The notes under the pieces were generated by a model. The model was given only the letters and a program-made list of their open reading frames with translations, had not been told where the DNA came from and ran no database searches. Position numbers and translations under genes: made by a program. Shown one piece after another: positions 18,082-27,582 of a stretch of DNA of 64,000 bases. The DNA is from Breoghania sp963678585 (GTDB lineage Bacteria > Pseudomonadota > Alphaproteobacteria > Rhizobiales > Stappiaceae). The stretch is from NCBI GenBank assembly GCA_963678585.2, contig CAXXGA010000001.1:186001-250000 (forward strand). The letters are read 5' to 3'. Position 1 is the first letter of the stretch; each line of letters opens with the position of its first letter.

Positions 18082-19692
18082 TCATTTGGTTGCGGGCGCG
18101 CGGTCGCGATCCGCCTTCTGGTCTTCAAGCATCTTCTTCACCGCGGCCAGAAGCTCGCCTTCCGGCACGGTCACCTGCGCGGGGCGTGCCTCGCGCCATG
18201 CGGCATTGTCCTCGATCGTCTCCGAAATGCGCTTGCCCTCGATCAGATCCTTGATCTGGATCTCGCCTGCGGCGCGCTCGTCGGAGCCCTGAATGATCGC
18301 CAGCGGGCAACCGCGCTTGTCGGCATATTTGAGCTGGTTGCCGAACTTCTTCCAGTTGCCCTGATAAAGCTCCGCGCGGATACCGGCGGAGCGAAGCTGC
18401 TGCACGAAATGCTGGTACCTGGCCTGCGCCGTGCCGTCATTGCCGTCCATGACGGTGACGAGCACCGGGGCCAGCACCTCGTCGGCATCGAGCTTGCCGA
18501 GGTTCTTCAGCGCGGTCATCAGGCGCGAGACGCCGATGGAGAAGCCGGTCGCGGGGACATCCTGCCCGGTAAACCGCTTGACCAGCCCGTCATAACGCCC
18601 GCCGCCGCCGACGGAACCAAACTGCACCTTCTCGCCCTTCTCGTTGGTCACGTCGAAGAGGAGTTCGGCCTCGTAGACAGGGCCGGTGTAATATTCGAGC
18701 CCGCGGATAACGGAGGGATCGAGCTTCACGCGCTCGACCGTATCCGCACCCGCCTTGGCGTATCCGGCAACGGCCACCAGACGGTGGAGCGTGATCAGTT
18801 CACTCACGCCCGCGGTGAGCGCGGCGCTCTCGCCAAGGAAGTTGAAGCCCTTGAGAACCTCTTCGTAGCGTGCCTCGGCGGCTGCCGGGTCGCTTGCCAG
18901 AAGGCTTGCTGCCTCGGGGAAATAGGTCTCGGCGATCTTGACCGAGTGCTCTCGGAACTGCTGAATGCCTTCGATCTGGCTCTCGCTCAGCTTTGCGCCG
19001 GGGGTGAAGTCGCCGCTTTCATCCTTGCGGCCATCGCCGAGGAGCTTGGCGACTTCCGGCCAGTCGAACTTGTCGAGCTTGTCGAGGGAGCGCAACACGA
19101 CCAGACGGCGCGGCGCATCGGCCTCGTCCGACAGGCCGATGGCGTCCATCAGACCGTCGAGAACCTTGCGGTTGTTCACCCGGATCACGTAGTCGCCGCG
19201 CGCGATGCCGACGGCTTCCATCGCATCGGCCATCATCATGCACATTTCGGCATCCGCCTGAACGGAGGGCGCGCCGACACTGTCGGCGTCGAACTGCATG
19301 AACTGGCGGAAACGGCCCGGTCCCGGCTTTTCATTGCGGAACACCCAGCCCGCACGATAGGTGCGGTAGGGAAGCTGGATCTCGTTGATGTTCTCCGCCA
19401 CGTGGCGGGCGAGCGGGGCGGTCAGGTCGTAACGCAAGGAGAGCCACTGCTCATCGTCGTCCTGAAGCGAGAAGACGCCCTCGTTGGGGCGGTCCTGATC
19501 GGGCAGGAACTTGCCCAGCGCGTCGGTGTACTCGAACATCGGCGTCTCGACCGGATCGAATCCGTAGCGTTCATAGACCTCGCGGATCTTCGCCATCATC
19601 GCGTCCGTGGCGCGAATATCGGCGGGCGAGCGGTCTACGAAACCGCGCGGCAGGCGGGCTTTGAGTTTCTGGGGCTTCTTGGGTTTGGCCAT
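18082..19692 (-). CDS. hisS: Histidyl-tRNA synthetase (alphaproteobacterial type)
   Basis: The 536-residue class II synthetase has motif 2 in the form FRNEKPGPGRFRQFMQFDADSVG, the histidine-binding RGLEYYTGPVYEAEL and GGGRYDGLVKRF segments, and a C-terminal anticodon domain. It charges tRNA-His. It is longer than the roughly 420 residues of standard bacterial HisRS. Alphaproteobacteria are known for a divergent HisRS whose tRNA-His lacks the extra G-1, and the altered motif 2 fits that class. It is first gene of hisS-hisZ-hisG. Confidence 0.96.
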   Translation of the reverse strand: MAKPKKPQKLKARLPRGFVDRSPADIRATDAMMAKIREVYERYGFDPVETPMFEYTDALGKFLPDQDRPNEGVFSLQDDDEQWLSLRYDLTAPLARHVAENINEIQLPYRTYRAGWVFRNEKPGPGRFRQFMQFDADSVGAPSVQADAEMCMMMADAMEAVGIARGDYVIRVNNRKVLDGLMDAIGLSDEADAPRRLVVLRSLDKLDKFDWPEVAKLLGDGRKDESGDFTPGAKLSESQIEGIQQFREHSVKIAETYFPEAASLLASDPAAAEARYEEVLKGFNFLGESAALTAGVSELITLHRLVAVAGYAKAGADTVERVKLDPSVIRGLEYYTGPVYEAELLFDVTNEKGEKVQFGSVGGGGRYDGLVKRFTGQDVPATGFSIGVSRLMTALKNLGKLDADEVLAPVLVTVMDGNDGTAQARYQHFVQQLRSAGIRAELYQGNWKKFGNQLKYADKRGCPLAIIQGSDERAAGEIQIKDLIEGKRISETIEDNAAWREARPAQVTVPEGELLAAVKKMLEDQKADRDRAPATK

Positions 19693-19853
19693 CGCCGTCG
19701 GCTTTCCGGAAAAAACGCTTGAATTTCAGGGTCGCCCGTCGCAGCAGGAGGGGCAGCGGTTTCCTAGACAAAAACAAGGATGAGAGCAAGGATAGCCACG
19801 CCTCACCGGGCCGGAAAGGCACGATCCTGACGGTCAGACGGGGCTGAAGCGCC

Positions 19854-22556
19854 CTACCTGCTCGCCAGTCCCCGGGTCAGCCGACCGAGGATGATCATCG
19901 GCACGGCGGCCAGCGCGATCAGGCCCCAGTCACCCGCAGTCAGCGGTACGGTGGAGAACCAGTCGTTGAAAAGCGGCACGTGAACCACGGCCACCTGCAG
20001 CGAAAGCGCGATGGCGATGGCGACCGGCAGCCAGGGATTTTCGCCAAGCCCGGAGAACGGGCCGCCATCGAGGCGGCGGAAATTGAAGGCGTTGGCCTTC
20101 TCCATGACCACGAAGGCGGTGAAAGCCAGCGTCTGGGCATGGAGCAGCGCCCCGCCCTCCGACAGGTTCCACCAGAAAAGCCCCATGGCGACGAGCGCGA
20201 TATAGGAGCCGAGGATCGCCACGCGCAGCGCATCGCGGTGGCTCAGAAGCCGGGCACCGGGTTTTCGCGGCGGACGGCGCATCACCGCGTCTTCGGCGGG
20301 CTCCGCCCCCAGCGCCAGCGCGGTCGGCCCGTCGGTGACGAGGTTCATCCAGATGATGTGGATAGGCAGCAGCAGGAGCGGCCAGCCGAAAAGCACCGCC
20401 AGAAAGATGCCGATCACCTCGCCCGCATTGGAAGAAAGCAGGTAGCCGACGAACTTGCGGATATTGTCGTATTGCCGACGCCCCTCCTCCACCGCGCCGA
20501 TGATGGAGGCGAAATTGTCGTCGGTGAGCACCATGTCAGAGGCCCCGCGCGCCACGTCTGTGCCGCGCTTGCCCATGGCGATGCCGATATCGGCCTGCCG
20601 GAGAGCGGGCGCGTCGTTGACGCCGTCGCCCGTCATTGCCGCCACATGCCCGCCGGATTGCAGCGCACCGACGATGCGGATCTTGTCCTGCGGCCGGGCG
20701 CGGGCGAAGACAGCATCCTGCGCAAGCGCGTCGGCCAGCGCCGCATCGTCCATGTCGTCCATATGCGAGCCGGTGACGGTGGTCGTCGCTTCAAGGCCGA
20801 TGGAGCGCGCAATGGAGGTGGCCGTGGGGGCTGCATCGCCGGTGATCATGATCACCTCGATGCCCGCCTCGCGCGCCTGTGCGACCGCGCCCGCCACTTC
20901 CTCGCGCGGCGGGTCGATGATGCCGACGAGCCCGAGGAAAGTAAGATCGGTTTCCAGATCCTCGGAAATATGATGGGTGCCGGGCACAGCCGCCTCGCCC
21001 ATCGCTCGGCGGGCGACGGCCAGAACGCGCATGCCCTTTTCCGCCAACGCGGTGAACTGTGCCTCGATGGCTGCCCTTGTTCCGTCATCCAGCGCCGTGA
21101 CGCCATCAGCCCCGCACACTTGCGTGCAAAGCCCCAGCAGCACTTCCGGCGCGCCCTTCACGTGCAGGACGAGAGCGCCATCGGGCGCGGAAACCAGCAC
21201 GCTCATGCGCTTTCGCGCCGAGGTGAAGGAAACCTCGCCCTCAATATGGGAATGATCGACCGAGAGCCCGGCCTTGGCGCCCGCCACGAGGAAGGCCGCT
21301 TCCGTGGGCGCTCCAAGCGGACGCGGTCCGTCCTCGCCGTCGATCATGCTGGTGGCGTTGCACCAGAGCCCGGTTTCCAGAAGCGCCTTCAGCCGCGGTT
21401 CCGATTTGGGATCGATAACTTCGCCGTCTTTCAGGAACCGGCCTTTCGGCACATATCCGACGCCTTCCACCGCGATGGAGAGGCCCGGAAGCTCTATGCC
21501 GGTGATGGTCATTTCATTGCGGGTGAGCGTGCCGGTCTTGTCGGTGCAGATGACATTGGCAGCCCCCAGCGTTTCCGCCGCCACCAGACGGCGCATCAGG
21601 GCGCGGCGGCGCGCCATGGCCGCAACGCCGATGGCGAGCGTCACGGTCACCACGGCGGGAAGACCTTCGGGAACGGCGGCAACCGCCAGCGAGATGCCGA
21701 AGAGCAGCATTTCCTCGAAGGGATAGCCGCGGGCAAGACCCATGACGGCGACCAGCACCGCAATCGCCAGCGCCACGATGCCCAACATCCGCCCGAGCCC
21801 GCCAAGCTCGCGCTGCAGGGGCGTTTCCTCGCGGTCGATGGACTGGGCGAGCGCCGCGATCCGGCCGAACTCGGTGCGCATGCCGGTCGCCACCACCAGC
21901 CCGGTGCCGTGGCCGTTGGTCACCACCGTACCCATGAAGGCAGAGGGCGCGCGTTCGGCGAGCGGCGTGTCGGTCGCGACTTTCTCCACGGCCTTCTCGA
22001 CCGGGGCGGATTCCCCCGTCAACACCGCCTCGTCGATGGAAAGATCGACTGCGGAGACGAGCCGCAAGTCGGCGGGCACGGTATCGCCGGTCGCCAGCAA
22101 CACCAGATCGCCGGGAACCAGTTCTTCCGCGGAGATGCGGACCGGCGCGCCGTCGCGCAGCACGTGGGCCTTGGGCGCGAGCATGCGCGTCAGGGCCTCA
22201 AGAGCGCGTTCGGCGCGCGCTTCCTGCAGGAAACCGAGAGCACCATTGATGACGACGATGGCGAGGATCACCACCATGTCGGCCACCTCGCCGACCACGG
22301 CGGACAGGATCGCGGCGGCCACCAGCACGCCGATCAGCGCGGAGCGGAACTGGCGGATGATCAGGGTCCACAGCGAAGGCCGCCCGACTTCGGCCAGCCG
22401 GTTCGGGCCGACCTTTTCCAGCCGCGCGCCCGCCTCATCGCCCGTCAGACCGACGTTTACCGACGAGCCGAGGCGTGTTTCCGCGTCTCCTGCCGACAAG
22501 GCGTGCCAGAGATCGTCATTTGCGTGATCGTCATTTGCGTGATTTTCGTCAGTCAT
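19854..22556 (-). CDS. P-type cation-transporting ATPase (P2-type, calcium/cation)
   Basis: The 900-residue protein has all hallmarks: actuator TGES at 180-183, PEGLP at 296-300 in the fourth membrane helix, phosphorylation site DKTGTLT with Asp339, and TGDGVNDAPAL in the hinge. There are about ten membrane helices. PEGLP and the family order point to P2-type (Ca2+-like) pumps rather than heavy-metal pumps. The extreme N-terminus has a short repeated HANDD sequence encoded by a tandem DNA repeat. It is monocistronic; substrate not proven. Confidence 0.93.
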   Translation of the reverse strand: MTDENHANDDHANDDLWHALSAGDAETRLGSSVNVGLTGDEAGARLEKVGPNRLAEVGRPSLWTLIIRQFRSALIGVLVAAAILSAVVGEVADMVVILAIVVINGALGFLQEARAERALEALTRMLAPKAHVLRDGAPVRISAEELVPGDLVLLATGDTVPADLRLVSAVDLSIDEAVLTGESAPVEKAVEKVATDTPLAERAPSAFMGTVVTNGHGTGLVVATGMRTEFGRIAALAQSIDREETPLQRELGGLGRMLGIVALAIAVLVAVMGLARGYPFEEMLLFGISLAVAAVPEGLPAVVTVTLAIGVAAMARRRALMRRLVAAETLGAANVICTDKTGTLTRNEMTITGIELPGLSIAVEGVGYVPKGRFLKDGEVIDPKSEPRLKALLETGLWCNATSMIDGEDGPRPLGAPTEAAFLVAGAKAGLSVDHSHIEGEVSFTSARKRMSVLVSAPDGALVLHVKGAPEVLLGLCTQVCGADGVTALDDGTRAAIEAQFTALAEKGMRVLAVARRAMGEAAVPGTHHISEDLETDLTFLGLVGIIDPPREEVAGAVAQAREAGIEVIMITGDAAPTATSIARSIGLEATTTVTGSHMDDMDDAALADALAQDAVFARARPQDKIRIVGALQSGGHVAAMTGDGVNDAPALRQADIGIAMGKRGTDVARGASDMVLTDDNFASIIGAVEEGRRQYDNIRKFVGYLLSSNAGEVIGIFLAVLFGWPLLLLPIHIIWMNLVTDGPTALALGAEPAEDAVMRRPPRKPGARLLSHRDALRVAILGSYIALVAMGLFWWNLSEGGALLHAQTLAFTAFVVMEKANAFNFRRLDGGPFSGLGENPWLPVAIAIALSLQVAVVHVPLFNDWFSTVPLTAGDWGLIALAAVPMIILGRLTRGLASR

Positions 22557-22801
22557 CGGATCCGGGGCGGTCCTGAAATGCGCATTAGATCAAATCACAC
22601 TATGCCAAATTCTCCCCCGGACGCGCGACCTATTTCCTCCGTTCACCCAACGCTCATCACCTTGTTATTTGACGTTAGGGGAGTTCCGGTTGCATGTCGC
22701 AGACAAGTTGTCACCGACCGCATATCGCGCGGTCCTGCTTCGCGCCCCGATTTTTTCATGTCCCGCGTATCGCCGGTGCGAGGCCGCAAGGAGAAATTGT
22801 C

Positions 22802-23293
22802 ATGACGACCCTTCAGGCGCGCGCAGGCGCGCACGATCTTTTCCCCGCGCTCACCCTTTCAACCCTTCTGACCGCGATCATGGCGGGCATCGCCGCGGAC
22901 CTTTCCTGGGAAGTCTGGGCGCGGGCCATCACGCCATTGTGGATCGGCGGCCCGCTGGAACCGGCGGCGCTGGTGCAAGGCGTCTTCGGGCTCTCAAGCC
23001 GCCCGCTTGCCGAAGCGATCCACCTGATCGTGGGCGTAGTCTTCTATCCGCTGGGCTTTCTCTATATCGCGCGCCCCGTTGCGCGCACGATCACGCCCTT
23101 CCTGCCCTGGTGGATCGTCGGGCTCGGCTTCGGCGTGGGGCTCTGGATCTTCGCGCTCTATGTGATGGCGCATTTCTTCGCCGGTCAGCCGCCGTTCCTC
23201 GGCTTCATTCCGCTGACATGGGCCTCGCTGGTCGGCCACCTGATCTTCGGGATCATCTGCGCCGCGGTGGTGCGCTGGCGCGAGGGTGGCTGA
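22802..23293 (+). CDS. Small integral membrane protein of unknown function
   Basis: The 163-residue protein starts at an ATG with AAGGAG 8 nt upstream. It has four predicted membrane helices, at about 20-40, 73-93, 100-122 and 140-158, in a pattern seen in uncharacterised YagU/DUF6789-like proteins. I do not recognise it firmly. It is divergent from the P-type ATPase, about 245 bp away, and convergent with the PEP-mutase-like gene across a shared terminator. Confidence 0.7.
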   Translation: MTTLQARAGAHDLFPALTLSTLLTAIMAGIAADLSWEVWARAITPLWIGGPLEPAALVQGVFGLSSRPLAEAIHLIVGVVFYPLGFLYIARPVARTITPFLPWWIVGLGFGVGLWIFALYVMAHFFAGQPPFLGFIPLTWASLVGHLIFGIICAAVVRWREGG

Positions 23294-23309
23294 GACCCAC
23301 ACAAACAAA

Positions 23310-23350
23310 AAGACCCCGCGCAATCGGGCTGACCGGCTGCGCGGGGTCTT
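23310..23350. terminator. Bidirectional rho-independent terminator
   Basis: A 13-bp perfect stem, AAGACCCCGCGCA / TGCGCGGGGTCTT, between convergent genes. The T-tract is best on the minus strand (for the PEP-mutase-like gene). Confidence 0.85.
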
Positions 23351-23368
23351 GTTCAGATGCTTTTCGAC

Positions 23369-24241
23369 TCAGTCCCGGCTGCCGGAATAGTGGGCCTCTT
23401 CCTCGTAATAGGCGTCGAAACCGACATGGCGGCGCAATTCGGGGAAGGAAAGGAGCTTGTCGTCGGGGTGACGCCCGGCCTTCAGATCGGCCAGAGCCTC
23501 CACCATGGCGCGGGTGGCCACCGACAGAAGCGTCAGCGGATAGGCCACGACCGAGAAGCCGATTTCCTGCAATTCGGCGGGCGTGATCATCGGCGTCTCG
23601 CCGCCTTCCAGCAGGTTGGCCATGTGACAGCCGGGCACTTCCTTGCAGATGCGCTCCATCTCCTCACGCGACTTCGGCGCTTCCACGAAGAGAATATCGG
23701 CGCCCGCCTCCTTGAAGGCGGCGGCACGTTCGATCGCCTCATCGATGCCGTGGGTGTGACGGGCATCTGTGCGCGCCAGAATGAGGATATCGGCCCCTTC
23801 ATTGCGGGCATCGACGGCAGCGTGGATGCGTTCCACGGCTTCCGAACGGTCTACGACCAGCTTGCCCTTGGTGTGGCCGCAGCGCTTGGGCGCGACCTGA
23901 TCCTCGATCATGATCGCGGCCATTCCGGCCTGCGCATAGCCCTTCACCGTGCGCTTGACGTTCAGCGCATTGCCGTAACCGGTATCGCCGTCACCGATTA
24001 CGGGAATGGGCGTCGCGGCGGCCACGTCGCGGGCGCTGTCGAGCATTTCGCCGTAGGAAATCAGGCCCGTATCCGGCGCGCCGATGCGGGCGGCGGCGGT
24101 GGAGAAGCCGGACATAAAGGTGATGTCGAAGCCGGCTTCGCCGACAAGCTTGGCGGACAGGCCGTCAAAACAGCAGGGCATCATGTGGATGCGCGGCTCG
24201 GCGAGGAGCGCGCGCAGACGGGAGGCGGGGGATTGGGACAT
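23369..24241 (-). CDS. Isocitrate lyase/PEP mutase family enzyme
   Basis: The 290-residue TIM-barrel protein has Mg-binding GDGDTGYG (Asp84, Asp86) and the active-site motif KRCGH (119-123, catalytic Cys121) in place of the KKCGH of isocitrate lyase. This places it with methylisocitrate/2,3-dimethylmalate lyases or oxaloacetate decarboxylases. It cleaves a C-C bond of a 2-hydroxy di- or tricarboxylate. The gene lies 67 bp downstream of a TRAP transporter on the same strand, so the transported acid may be its substrate. Confidence 0.88.
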   Translation of the reverse strand: MSQSPASRLRALLAEPRIHMMPCCFDGLSAKLVGEAGFDITFMSGFSTAAARIGAPDTGLISYGEMLDSARDVAAATPIPVIGDGDTGYGNALNVKRTVKGYAQAGMAAIMIEDQVAPKRCGHTKGKLVVDRSEAVERIHAAVDARNEGADILILARTDARHTHGIDEAIERAAAFKEAGADILFVEAPKSREEMERICKEVPGCHMANLLEGGETPMITPAELQEIGFSVVAYPLTLLSVATRAMVEALADLKAGRHPDDKLLSFPELRRHVGFDAYYEEEAHYSGSRD

Positions 24242-24308
24242 GGCGTCAAGACCTCTGCAGTGAGACTGTGTTTCTTGTGTTTTCAGGCTGTCTTCAAGCA
24301 GGCTCCGG

Positions 24309-25583
24309 TCACATCTTGAACGGCATCCAGAGAACGATGTCGGGCCAGAAATAAACCGCCACCACCGAAAGCAGCATCAGGAAGAGGAAGGGCAGAACGC
24401 CCATGGTCACCTCTTCCAGGTCCGCCTTTCCGACCGCCTGAATGACATAGATATTCATGCCGACAGGCGGCGTGATCAGCGCACATTCCACCATCAGGAC
24501 GAAGAAGACGCCGAACCAGACCGGATCGAGGCCCAGCATCATCACCGAGCCGGAGAGAACCGGCACCATGATCAGCATCATCGACAGGGATTCCAGGAAA
24601 AGCCCCATCAGCAGCAGCACGCCGGCCACCAGCAGAATGAAGAGGCCCGGCGTATCCACCGCATGGGAGATTGCCATGGAGATGTCCTGAGGGATTCGGT
24701 AAAGCGTGATCGCCTTGCCGAACACCTTCGCGCCCGCAACGATCACCAGAATGGAGACCGAGGTCACCATGGATTGCTTGATCGCATCCCACAGCTTCTT
24801 GAGCGTCATCGTGCGCAGCACCACACAGGTGACGACCAGCGCGCCGAGAAGACCGATGGCGGACGCCTCGGTCGGGGTGAAGTACCCCCGGTAGATTCCC
24901 AGGATGATGTAGGCGGCGAGGATGACCGTCGGCAGCGCGCGGATGGCGGTGCAGCGGCGGGTATCCCAGTCGGCCCGCGGGCTGCGCTGGTAGGACGAGG
25001 AAAACGTCGAATAGAGAACGGCGAAGAGGGTAAAGAGCCCCATCAGCATGAGGCCCGGCAGGACACCGGCCAGAAACAGCGAGGTGATCGATTCCTCGGT
25101 GATGACGCCATAGACGATCATCGGGATCGACGGCGGGATCAGGATGCCCAGCGTGCCGCCTGCGGCCAGCAGGCCCAGCACGAATTTGCGCGGATAGCCG
25201 CGCTCCGTCATTTCCGGAATGGCCACGGTGCCGATGGTGGCAGCCGTTGCGACCGAGGATCCGGAGATGGCGGCGAACATGCCGCAAGACAGGATGGTGG
25301 CAATCGCCAGCCCGCCGGGCCAGTGGCCGACCCACGCCTGCACCGCGCCGAAAAGATCCTTGCCGACGCCGCCTTTCAGCAGGACGTTCGACATCAGGAT
25401 GAAGAGCGGCACCGACAGCATGATGAAACTGTCCACGGAGGACAGCAGGCCCTGCGGCACCATGAGCGGCGAGAACCCGCCCACCATCAGAAGCGTCAGC
25501 CCCATGCCGCCGAGGGCGAAGGCAATCGGAACACCGGCCAGCAGGAGCGCAAAAAGCCCCAGGAGAATGAAAAGGGTCGTCAT
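24309..25583 (-). CDS. dctM: TRAP transporter large permease (DctM)
   Basis: The 424-residue membrane protein has the typical DctM sequence: MLSVPLFILMSNVLLKGGVGKDLF, GTLGILIPPSIPMIVYG, and ALITPPVGMNIYVIQ. It forms the sodium-driven channel of a tripartite transporter for organic acids. The start at 25583 gives the hydrophobic N-terminus MTTLFILLGLFALLLAG; upstream in-frame sequence is arginine- and proline-rich and excluded. It is part of dctP-dctQ-dctM, followed by a PEP-mutase-like enzyme. Confidence 0.95.
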   Translation of the reverse strand: MTTLFILLGLFALLLAGVPIAFALGGMGLTLLMVGGFSPLMVPQGLLSSVDSFIMLSVPLFILMSNVLLKGGVGKDLFGAVQAWVGHWPGGLAIATILSCGMFAAISGSSVATAATIGTVAIPEMTERGYPRKFVLGLLAAGGTLGILIPPSIPMIVYGVITEESITSLFLAGVLPGLMLMGLFTLFAVLYSTFSSSYQRSPRADWDTRRCTAIRALPTVILAAYIILGIYRGYFTPTEASAIGLLGALVVTCVVLRTMTLKKLWDAIKQSMVTSVSILVIVAGAKVFGKAITLYRIPQDISMAISHAVDTPGLFILLVAGVLLLMGLFLESLSMMLIMVPVLSGSVMMLGLDPVWFGVFFVLMVECALITPPVGMNIYVIQAVGKADLEEVTMGVLPFLFLMLLSVVAVYFWPDIVLWMPFKM

Positions 25584-25636
25584 CGGGATCTCTTGGTGAG
25601 AGGCGAATTCTCTTGGCGAGAAACTCTGGTGGCCGG

Positions 25637-26146
25637 TCAGTGGGCGGCTTCGGCTGGCGAGCCCGGCAGCGGCGGGCCTTTCAGGATCGTGCGGGTCGCC
25701 TCCACCAGCGCCTGCAGGCACAGGAGGGCGCAGCCCAGCGGTACGGCGGCTTCGGTGCATACCATGGGAAGGTCCAGCATGGTGCCGGTGGTGCGGCCGC
25801 GCATCAGGCTCTCGAAGGCGAGCGGCGCGCCATACCACGTCACGAGGCCGGAATAGCCGGCGATGAGCAGCAGCACGAAGGCTTCCTGAATGCGCTGGAC
25901 GCTTCTGGGAAGCCGGTCGGTGATGATGGTGATGCGGATATGCTGGCGGGTGTGCAGCAGCACCGCCGCAGCCAGCCAGGTGCCCCAGATCATGAGAAGC
26001 TGTGACAGCTCCGCGGCCCAGATCGTCGGCGCGATGAAGACGTAGCGCATGAAGACTTCGTAGGCGAGCATCAGCCCGGTTGCGAAGTAGGCCAGCCCCG
26101 CCACCCGTCCCAGAAAGATGGACAGGCGGTCAATCCAGATCAGCAT
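25637..26146 (-). CDS. dctQ: TRAP transporter small permease (DctQ)
   Basis: The 169-residue protein has four membrane helices and the DctQ signature (YEVFMRYVFIAPTIWAAELSQLLMIWGTWLAAA, followed by HIRITIITDRLP). The start MLIWIDRLS is chosen for the GGGAG/AGGAA box right upstream. It pairs with DctM in the membrane. The gap to dctM is 53 bp and contains two small hairpins. Confidence 0.93.
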   Translation of the reverse strand: MLIWIDRLSIFLGRVAGLAYFATGLMLAYEVFMRYVFIAPTIWAAELSQLLMIWGTWLAAAVLLHTRQHIRITIITDRLPRSVQRIQEAFVLLLIAGYSGLVTWYGAPLAFESLMRGRTTGTMLDLPMVCTEAAVPLGCALLCLQALVEATRTILKGPPLPGSPAEAAH

Positions 26147-26372
26147 TTCCTGGCTCCCGATAAGCCTTGAAAGTCGGTTGTCCCACATGAGCCGTTTGCG
26201 GCCGATGCCGCAATGCCGGGGAACGATGCCACGCCGTTTCGAATGAAAGGCGGAGGGCAGGATGTGTCACGGGGAAGCCCCGTTTCAAGCGAGATATGCC
26301 CCCAGACGTTTCCGCCTGAGGGCAATGGTTTATTCCATCTCCGGGTCCGCCCGTATGACAAAGCCCGGCGCC

Positions 26373-26394
26373 GGAACGATCCATGGATCGTTCC
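26373..26394. repeat. Perfect 22-bp palindrome between dctP and dctQ
   Basis: The arms are GGAACGATCCA and TGGATCGTTCC without spacer. A partial extra copy of the arm (CCATGGATCATT) follows on the right. It lies 17 bp after the dctP stop. As RNA it forms an 11-bp hairpin that may protect the dctP message and raise binding-protein levels over permease. Confidence 0.6.
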
Positions 26395-26411
26395 ATGGAT
26401 CATTCTGGCGT

Positions 26412-27422
26412 TTAGTCGCGCAGGGCCAGCGCCCCTTCATAGACCTTCTTGCCAAGCTCGCCGGAGTTGGCGAGGTAGTCGTCGACGACCGGCTGGACGG
26501 AGGCGCTCCAGGTGGCGATTTCCTCGTCCGTGGGATAGTAGACGGTCATGCCCGCAGCCTCGGCTTCCGCGACCGCGGCCTGCTCGATGGAGGACATGGC
26601 GTCACGCACTTCCTTCTCGACCTTGAGGCCCGATTCCGAAATCCATGCGCGATGCTGCTCCGACAGGCCCTGCCAGAACTTCTCGTTGATAATGACCACG
26701 AACTCGGTGTCGGCGCTGTTGGTCATGGTCATGGTGTCCATGACGTCCCACAGACGACGCGAGCGGACGCCAGACGCGCCCGACATGCCGATGTCGACGG
26801 TGCCGCGCTGATAGGCCATGTACTGCTCGGACCCGGAGATCAGCGTCGGCGCGCCGCCGGCGGCCTCGATCCACTTGCCGAGCGTCTTGCCATAGACGCG
26901 GACTTTCTTGTTCTTCAGGTCTGCCGGGCTCTTGATCGGGCCGCCGTTGGACAGCACCACGCTGCCGCCATAGGCCTGCCACCACAGGACGCGTGCGCCC
27001 GTCTCGAGAACCGCCGCATCGAGCGGCGCGCGCACGGTGCTGCCGGGCGCGGTCGCCTTGCGAACGAGGTCCTCGGTGTTGAACATGAAGGGCACGTAGA
27101 AGATGTCGATCGCCGGCACGTCGCCGACAAAACGGCTCGACGAGGCGGTGCCCATCTCGATGGCGCCGGAAGCGACGGCGTTTGGGATTTCGCTGTCCTT
27201 GTAGAGCTGAGCAGAATCGTAAATCTCTACCGAGATCTCACCGCCCGAACGCGCTTCTACATCCTTTTTGAAGTCCAGAAGGTTCTGGCCGATATGGGAC
27301 TTGATCGGCAACTGCAAGGTGATGCGCAGCGTGGTCTGTTCTGCCTGCGCGCCGGTTGTGGCCAGCGGCGCGGACAATGCAAATGCCACTGCGCCTGCAA
27401 GCGCCAAGCGGGCAAAAGTCAT
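26412..27422 (-). CDS. dctP: TRAP transporter substrate-binding protein (DctP)
   Basis: The 336-residue periplasmic protein has a Sec signal peptide (MTFARLALAGAVAFALSAPLATTGAQA). The body is DctP-like: LRITLQLPIKSHIGQNLLDFKKDVEARSGGEISVEIYDSAQLYKDSEI, with the ligand-coordinating region KKVRVYGKTLGKWIEAAGG. It is first gene of this TRAP operon. The ligand is likely a carboxylate but unknown; the downstream PEP-mutase-family enzyme hints at a 2-hydroxydicarboxylate. Confidence 0.93.
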   Translation of the reverse strand: MTFARLALAGAVAFALSAPLATTGAQAEQTTLRITLQLPIKSHIGQNLLDFKKDVEARSGGEISVEIYDSAQLYKDSEIPNAVASGAIEMGTASSSRFVGDVPAIDIFYVPFMFNTEDLVRKATAPGSTVRAPLDAAVLETGARVLWWQAYGGSVVLSNGGPIKSPADLKNKKVRVYGKTLGKWIEAAGGAPTLISGSEQYMAYQRGTVDIGMSGASGVRSRRLWDVMDTMTMTNSADTEFVVIINEKFWQGLSEQHRAWISESGLKVEKEVRDAMSSIEQAAVAEAEAAGMTVYYPTDEEIATWSASVQPVVDDYLANSGELGKKVYEGALALRD

Positions 27423-27582
27423 CGGAGGTCTCCCAAGCTCAAATTATCGTTCGGATCATTTTGTAGCGTGGACACTCCCTAGCCGGAAATATTCTTCTCC
27501 GTCAACACGTCAGAACATTCCGAATCTGACTTTCCGGCCACATTTACCCTAACTTTTGCCAAGTGCGGCGTTATGTCGGACG

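Noticed and set aside
19980..22805. A very long plus-strand open frame (about 940 codons) opposite the P-type ATPase gene
   Set aside because: The opposite strand has all P-type ATPase motifs in order. The plus frame is low-complexity (His/Arg/Gly-rich), as expected for the antisense of a GC-rich gene.
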